The notes beneath the pieces are model-generated. The model was not told the origin of the DNA. It did not search any database and was given only the letters and a program-made list of their open reading frames with translations. Below, one piece after another: positions 58,901-64,000 of a DNA stretch of 64,000 nt. The stretch spans positions 39,775,336 through 39,839,335 of the forward strand of contig OZ038433.1 of assembly GCA_964036275.1 (NCBI GenBank), given 5' to 3'. A program made the translations under genes and the position numbers. Numbering within the stretch: position 1 is the first letter of the stretch; each line of letters opens with the position of its first letter. Source of the stretch: Litoditis marina. Lineage: Eukaryota > Nematoda > Chromadorea > Rhabditida > Rhabditidae.

Positions 58901-59122
58901 GAAAACTAATGTAAATGTCACAGAAAAATTACGTACTCCCAACGTAAACATACTTGTTGAAACAACTATTTCCTCTTCTGTCGTTGTTGGATTGGAATCA
59001 ATCACCGATTCACTGGGAGAAGAGGAGGTAGTGGAGATGTTCTTATTCTTTTTATTGTGTTTTTTCTTCCCTTCAACAGAAGAAATGAGAATCATCACGA
59101 CTACTGCGTACACAATCCTCAT
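55962..59122 (-). CDS. SXP/RAL-2 family (DUF148) secreted protein, 272 aa
   Basis: Exons: 59122-58954, 58673-58641, 58365-58291, 57872-57798, 57334-57248, 56985-56840, 56624-56504, 56074-55962; phases agree throughout. A signal peptide (MRIVYAVVVMILISSVEG) is followed by a Lys-rich then Ser/Thr-rich linker (ISTTSSSPSESV, TTTEEE). The domain runs from about residue 118: AETPDFLSLATDAARKEY, ESWAIKCGEPVLSAYRKF, IESITANLSTAARAADKEIQ, NENLTKKEMDSLV and KLPEEVYFEL. This order fits DUF148, a nematode-only family of secreted proteins known as antigens in parasites; molecular function is unsettled. Three cysteines (LCS, TNC, IKC) are in the domain. The linker exons are the least certain, since small exons 2-4 rest on phase and splice sites only. 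AATAAA follows on the minus strand near 55943. Confidence 0.75.
56285..56468. mobile_element. TGTAGTTTGA MITE with an inner perfect-stem hairpin
   Basis: TIRs TGTAGTTTGAT and ATCAAACTACA border 184 bp in intron 7 of the SXP gene. Inside, 56336-56360 and 56377-56401 are 25-nt inverted arms (one G/T-type mismatch) around a 16-nt loop, GC-rich unlike the surroundings. Confidence 0.75.
58034..58172. repeat. Poly-G tracts (10 and 17 G)
   Basis: Ten Gs at 58034-58043, seventeen at 58139-58155 and a run of six just after, with CCCGCC-rich sequence between. They lie in SXP intron 3; the transcript strand is poly-C. Confidence 0.9.
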
Positions 59123-59124
59123 CT
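59123..59124 (-). promoter_or_regulatory. Likely trans-splice acceptor of the SXP/RAL-2 gene
   Basis: Minus-strand AACTTCAG touches the ATG at 59122 directly. Confidence 0.5.
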
Positions 59125-59157
59125 GAAGTTATGCAGTTTAAAATATTCAATTAAAGT

Positions 59158-59267
59158 AGGACGATTATGTGGACCAATCCTGACGTATCAGTCCTTTAAA
59201 CTGTGATTGGAACATGTATTGCAGTTTGATAGACCGAAGCGTTGAGATTGGTTCTCATAATCGTCCC
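59158..59267. mobile_element. Palindromic MITE, GGGACGATTATG family, copy 2
   Basis: Left AGGACGATTATGTGGACC and right inverse GGTTCTCATAATCGTCCC; the entire element is nearly palindromic and matches 35746-35855. Confidence 0.75.
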
Positions 59268-59860
59268 TCTATGTTTTAAGTTGAACGCAGTTCATTAGTC
59301 GTGATCTACGTCTGTTCCAATAAGCGAAGTATCCTCGCTCTCACCTCCCGTCGAGACCACACTCGGGGGGAAGTGTGAACAAGACTATTTCAAACAGTGT
59401 TTTGAACAGTTTTTCAAACAAAAAGTCGCTCGTTTTTAGAATTAATCAGGCTATTCGGACCAGTTCATCGGGTAATGATAGTTCAGGGAAGAGAAAGATG
59501 CAGGATATTAACAGGGCCCTCAAATATTCCTTCATACGGCCTCAAAAAAGCGTAGCACAAAACTAAACTATGGGGTATATCAAGTGTGCAATTTGTATAA
59601 AGGCATGATATGTGATTGATTAGTGATATTGCATGAACAAAAACAAACAACATATCAAACACGGTTCCTTTTTTTAAAGCCTTGTCCCCAATCACATTAG
59701 ATAGTTTCGGTTAACTTTCCGCAACAATCCTTGTAATTCCCAGAAGGAGTCCTACAATTAGTAGACGGGAATTCAACTTATCACTTAAAAATACCAGAGA
59801 AAATTGATAATTCTCAACTTGTTCCAAGAACTGGAATATTTGTCGACGGAACTAGATACA

Positions 59861-59901
59861 TTTCGCTATGTACTTTTCGCTATGTACATTTCGCTATGTA
59901 C
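59861..59901. repeat. 14-bp tandem repeat, three copies
   Basis: TTTCGCTATGTAC occurs at 59861, 59875 and 59889 with one spacer base. Confidence 0.9.
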
Positions 59902-62037
59902 AAATGTACGAATTCATTTTGCATTCTTTGCGTATTGATTTTTAACCTCACGTGATTCATCGTACATTATTTTCATTCTGTTAGGGTTCAACGGTGTTCT
60001 ATTAGGTTTCGACGAAATAATGTTAAAGTACACAGAAAGTAGACATTAGATAAGTGAGTGAGAAGAGGAGTATGGTACGTGTGTATCTCGTGGAACTGTG
60101 CGGTGGCGGTCCAATCCCCCAATTAGGCCCGGATTAACAGCCGCCGGTCGCGCCGAACTCGTCACGTCGTTTCATTTCGATGGCTGATTTTTGATTATTT
60201 GAAATCTGTGAAAGGAAAAAAAGTTTCCTTGTTAGCGACTTGATGATTATTTCAAAAGAGTGCGTATTTATAACTTTATCTTGAGATTGCAGTTCTTTCA
60301 GTCTTCTCCGGGATACAACTGGATCACGTTTCTATATTTTGAGTTTTGTTGACTTTTCTTGTGAATATATACTTTAGGGCCAAAATTGAATGTTCATATT
60401 AACAGTAATTTTGTAGATTTTGGAGAATGAATTTCACTTGTGGAATTTCACTTGAATTTTAGGTTTTCTCTGAGTGTTGTGATAAATTCCACAGTTCGAT
60501 GTATGCCCTCTCTTTCGAACGCACTACAGTCCCTAGCGTATTTGATTAATTGGGACGGATACACGTGACGAAACCAAACAGAGAACAATACCTGAAACAA
60601 TGACACGTTCATATCCCCAGAGTACACCAAATATAGCAGAGTTAATCTCTTCGCGGGTATATTTTGGCAGCATTCCAACGAAATGTCCAAGTGGTATTTC
60701 AACATTTTGAATTTACTATTGAACTCAAACTACTCTGAGCCGGTTTTCACCTAATTTGAAGCAACTTTTAGAAAACTATATTCTCTTGGAAAAAAATATT
60801 ATTTCCATAGCAGTACCCAGAGATGAGTGCACCACCGTAAGAATGTTTGTATTTTCGGTATTTTTACAAGTGTTGGTGTTTTTTTCCGCATTTTTCGTGA
60901 CTATTCAGTTTACTAGCAACATACTACTTTGGGGACCGTCGCAGAATGAAGTGTCCAGTGAACTATACCACCCTGCCCCCGCCCCCTCCCTAACAATATC
61001 TCAGATTGTTCTCATGGTCTACTCATGGATATCATTCATTCTATATGCGTTCCTGATTTTTGTTATCTCCGTTCGTGCAAAAACTAATTCACTTCTGAGG
61101 TCATCGTTTTCTCGAATTGTCCTAATCAACGTGAGTTTCATACCTACATGTTCACGGAAAAACTGGTATAGCTAATACGAATGGGTTGATACACAATACG
61201 CAGATGATTTGGCCGGTCAATAAATCCCATCCTCCACCAAATTGACCGTATGATGTGCAAAATACTTTGACAAATCCTAGATAGTGTTTTCTCTTCTCAG
61301 AACGATTAGCGCCAATTTTCCGCGATTCGACAGCTACAAAAGCGCGAGCATTCAAGTCAATGAGGGCGCAGACAGGCTGAGACACTCTGCTTCTCTTCGA
61401 CCTACGCACTCTCTCGTGGCGGTGGCTACAAATGTGTCTGACCAAGTGGCTGGGAATTGTTTGAAAATTAACCGCACGCTGTTTATCATTTGTAAATCCT
61501 AGATTGTCCTTTCACATTCTGGCAATTGGCGACTTTGTGTTGTTCTTTCACATTGAATCGATGCGACTTCGGAAGTACCGTCTCTTGACTATCTTCTACA
61601 ACGGCAAATCTACTGCCAGCTTTGACCCGAAGACGTTTGGCAGCATTCTGCCCTGAATTATGAACAGCAGAGGGAGAAGATGGCACACTGTCAATATCCA
61701 TGACTACAAACTACAATGAGCAGCAATATCACACCTTATGAGACGACCAGGTTATCGATTATCACAATCAACTGCGGCCGCAACAGTTGCAATAGATCCG
61801 GCCAAATTACAAATATGACGGAAAAGACGAAATTCACTCGAACAAACAGGAAATACCTTCAATGGTGGCAAGAAAAACGAAGATATATTTGACCCTGCCA
61901 CTGGGTCTTCCGTAGAAGTAGATTCACTCGATAGTCTTCGAATATGAACAAAGTGGCAGAAAATAGTAGAGAGCGGGGATTGACCTGACAGCACGCGTGT
62001 ATAGAGAAACGCGAATGATGTTCCATTTGGAATAATG

Positions 62038-62245
62038 AGACAAGAACGAAATCTCGTGCCTTGCGCTCCAGTTTAATGCATTTGCTCCAACGCGAATGCG
62101 CACAAAAAGTTACGTTTTCGAATCTCCACGAATGAAATGTGATTAAATGTTCCAGAAAAGCATCAATAAACTAGTTTTTGTAGCGCATTTACATTGGGCG
62201 ACGGATTTAACCGTGGAACGCAAGACACGAAATTCGGTTCTATTC
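62038..62245. mobile_element. Palindromic MITE, CTTGCGCTC family, copy 2
   Basis: Ends CTCGTGCCTTGCGCTCC and GGAACGCAAGACACGAAAT are inverted copies, as at 52178-52353. It lies where receptor exons 3-4 should be. Confidence 0.65.
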
Positions 62246-62576
62246 TACTCGAATTCGGGTCTTCTTCAAAGTACGACGGCAATAGGTGTGGTACATTTGG
62301 GTTTTAGTTTCAAATCTCGGTTGTAAAAGCCAGGAGCTAATGTAGTAAGATCAATAAAATCTTTGCAAAATGTCAAACTTCAAATTTGCAGTGAGCTTTC
62401 AGATATGGCACAGAATGGAGAGAAAACTTTTAATCTGCTCTATTCTCACTTTTCTGCCCCTGCTTTTTGAGTGTTGTCGGGCGGCTGTACAGTTCTATGC
62501 GGTTCTGAGCGACAATCAACACCTTCGTATCTTTTCCGCACAAATATGGCTAGTTTATTCAATTGTAATGTTGAGG

Positions 62577-62872
62577 CGGTTTACACATGCAACCAGGTTT
62601 CATGCAATCGAAATGCAACCGGGTTGCATGCGTTAAGAAAGTTCGGTTGCTCTCCAAATGCAACCTGGCTGCTTTTGGTTGCTTTTAAAATGCAACCAAA
62701 CACTCAATGTTTGGACATTTTTTGGTTTCAATGCAATTTGGTTGATTTTGGTTGCATTTGAAAAGCAACCGAAAGCAGCCCGGTTGCATTTGGGAAGAAA
62801 CCGAACTGTCTTTACACATGCAACCCGGTTACGTTTTAATTGCATGCAACCCGGTTGCTTGTGTAATTGGCC
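62577..62872. mobile_element. 296-bp element with GCAACC repeats and 11-bp flanking duplication
   Basis: TTACACATGCAACC-type ends are inverted. The interior repeats TGCAACC/GGTTGCA many times. The direct repeat TAATGTTGAGG is at 62566-62576 and again at 62873-62883, just outside. This looks like an exact target duplication, of a length more like Mutator-type elements than hAT. It is in intron 5 of the receptor relic. Confidence 0.75.
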
Positions 62873-63139
62873 TAATGTTGAGGAGTTGATGTCAAAAATC
62901 AAAATATAAACATAGTACTTCTCGGGTACTAATCGATGACTTCTTTCAGGTTCTTCTCGGTAGAGGTGATTAGCAGTGTTCAGTTCTGGACATTGTTACT
63001 AGTGTCACCTCGGATTCGGAGAATCATGCTAAAGACACTGACGAGGAAACTGAAAAATATCCTTTCCATACAAATCCAACAGTTCAGACACAATAATATC
63101 ACATTAATGTTGTCTCATTTTGTTGCTACTATTCGTTAA

Positions 63140-64000
63140 ACCGAAAACAATTGTTTCAAGTGATAACAACATTGCGTGATTCTATGCATAGTCACTTGAA
63201 ACCACGTCAGGCGCGGTAGAAATCCTAACAATCTCATGAGAAGTTCATGAACAGCCAATGATTTGTGAATGTTTCATGTAGTAGGAAGTAAAGTAATCGA
63301 TGAAATCTAATGGGAATTTGCGAGATATGGTTTTTGAGGTTTTCGAGATATCCCATGAGGTGATTTCATGAGATTTCCAACGGATTGCTATGATGCGGCC
63401 GTATCACGTGGTTTTTCCATTTGTGGATATGGAGAAGGAATGGTGGGTTGGGATCGAAGAAACCTGGTTGGTTTTCCCAGAGGAACAGTTACGCCATGTT
63501 GCTGGTCTTTACGAATGTCTCATTATCACTATTTTAACACACAACAGTCCCTGGCGTATGACAGTTGTTTGAGAAGACGTATCTAATTGACACCAGAGGA
63601 ATTAGATAATGATTATAACATTTTCACACTTGATACTTTCCACATTTTCTACAACTTCCTCCCCTCCCACTGACTTTTATGGAAGTTGCGGAAACAGACA
63701 GTAGGTCTCTTCACGTTGCAAAATCAAATAATACAATCTACGTATCAAATACATGAAACATTCAGAATCGTGAACAAGTAATTAGAATATATGAACAATT
63801 CTCGAGTCCATTTTTCATGTGTTGTTCGGCGTTTTAGGCGACAAGAAGAGCACAGCCTGTGTACTATACTCGCGTAGTCAACGCTCGCGTAAATCGTGTG
63901 AAATGCGTCTCTCAGATGTGCCACTAAGTGATATAGTTGCGGTCATTCCTACTGAGACTTGGCATCGTCCCAATGAATTTTCCAGGCTGTTTTTCACCAC
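63140..64000. other. 3' flank of the receptor relic to window end
   Basis: No gene supported. A plus-strand frame at 63390-63572 (containing FVDMEKEWWVGIEETWLVF) is open but has no recognised domain or splice partners in view; it could be an exon of a gene that runs past the window. Confidence 0.4.

Larger units (their letters stand above)
59125..60755. other. Intergenic, SXP gene to receptor relic
   Basis: Holds a palindromic MITE (59158-59267) and a 14-bp tandem repeat (59861-59901). A minus-strand frame at 60448-60705 (ending TVEFITTLRENLKFK) is open for 85 codons, but no family or splice partner was recognised, so it is not called as a gene. Confidence 0.5.
60843..63139 (+). pseudogene. 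Serpentine receptor 4, broken relic
   Basis: Exon 1 (to 61130) keeps ISQIVLMVYSWISFILYAFL and SSFSRIVLIN, aligned with receptor 1. Its start is uncertain; an ATG at 60843 would give a longer N-terminus than the paralogues have. Exon 2 is only a fragment from 61522 (AIGDFVLFFHIESMRLRKYR) whose acceptor reads TCTG instead of CAG; after about 61610 similarity ends. Exons 3 and 4, including the helix-3 NRFLAFYSPF region, are missing. Exon 5 (62403-62548) keeps the exact 146-nt length and ERKLLICSILTF, but its donor is GC instead of GT. Exon 6 is 62950-63139 (WTLLLVSPRIRRIML). MITEs occupy both the gap and intron 5. The lost acceptor and exons make a working receptor very unlikely. Confidence 0.75.

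Overview
This is nuclear DNA from a nematode, most likely a free-living or insect-associated rhabditid. The evidence is the gene content: N-terminally anchored cuticle collagens with a BLI-4-type RxxR site, nematode serpentine chemoreceptors, an SXP/RAL-2 (DUF148) secreted protein and an OAC-type acyltransferase. Introns are short to medium GT-AG introns, and several genes have a 3' splice site with no partner 0-6 nt before the start codon, as expected for spliced-leader trans-splicing. The species cannot be named from the sequence. All exon models were made by hand: frames, phases and splice sites agree, but there is no transcript evidence.

Layout. 298-5968 (-): an eight-exon acyltransferase-3 (OAC-like) membrane enzyme of 417 aa. 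8586-34660 (+): five tandem cuticle collagen genes (A-E), each with four exons and 290 aa, almost identical to one another. 20947-42536 (+): after collagens C, D and E come three copies of a six-exon seven-transmembrane receptor, so the array is built of collagen+receptor cassettes. Cassettes C (about 16.62-24.95 kb) and D (about 24.95-33.12 kb) are near-identical 8.2-8.3 kb direct repeats. Cassette E is like D through the collagen and then clearly diverged. 45279-46467 (+): a small secreted protein (104 aa) with ten cysteines in the mature part, convergent with a complete 15-exon dihydropyrimidinase (46793-52910, -). 55962-59122 (-): an eight-exon SXP/RAL-2 protein. 60843-63139 (+): the relic of a fourth receptor of the same family.

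The gaps and introns hold many non-autonomous DNA transposons. They include a hAT-type element with an exact 8-bp target duplication inside a collagen intron, a 594-bp element made of GTAATACGC units, several palindromic MITE families, a long fold-back element, tRNA-like fragments and long CT, GA, AT and G tracts.

The genes do not form an operon or one pathway. Collagens serve the cuticle, receptors chemosensation, dihydropyrimidinase pyrimidine breakdown, and OAC acyl transfer at membranes. The main theme is local duplication, with conversion-like patchiness, of a collagen/chemoreceptor cassette.
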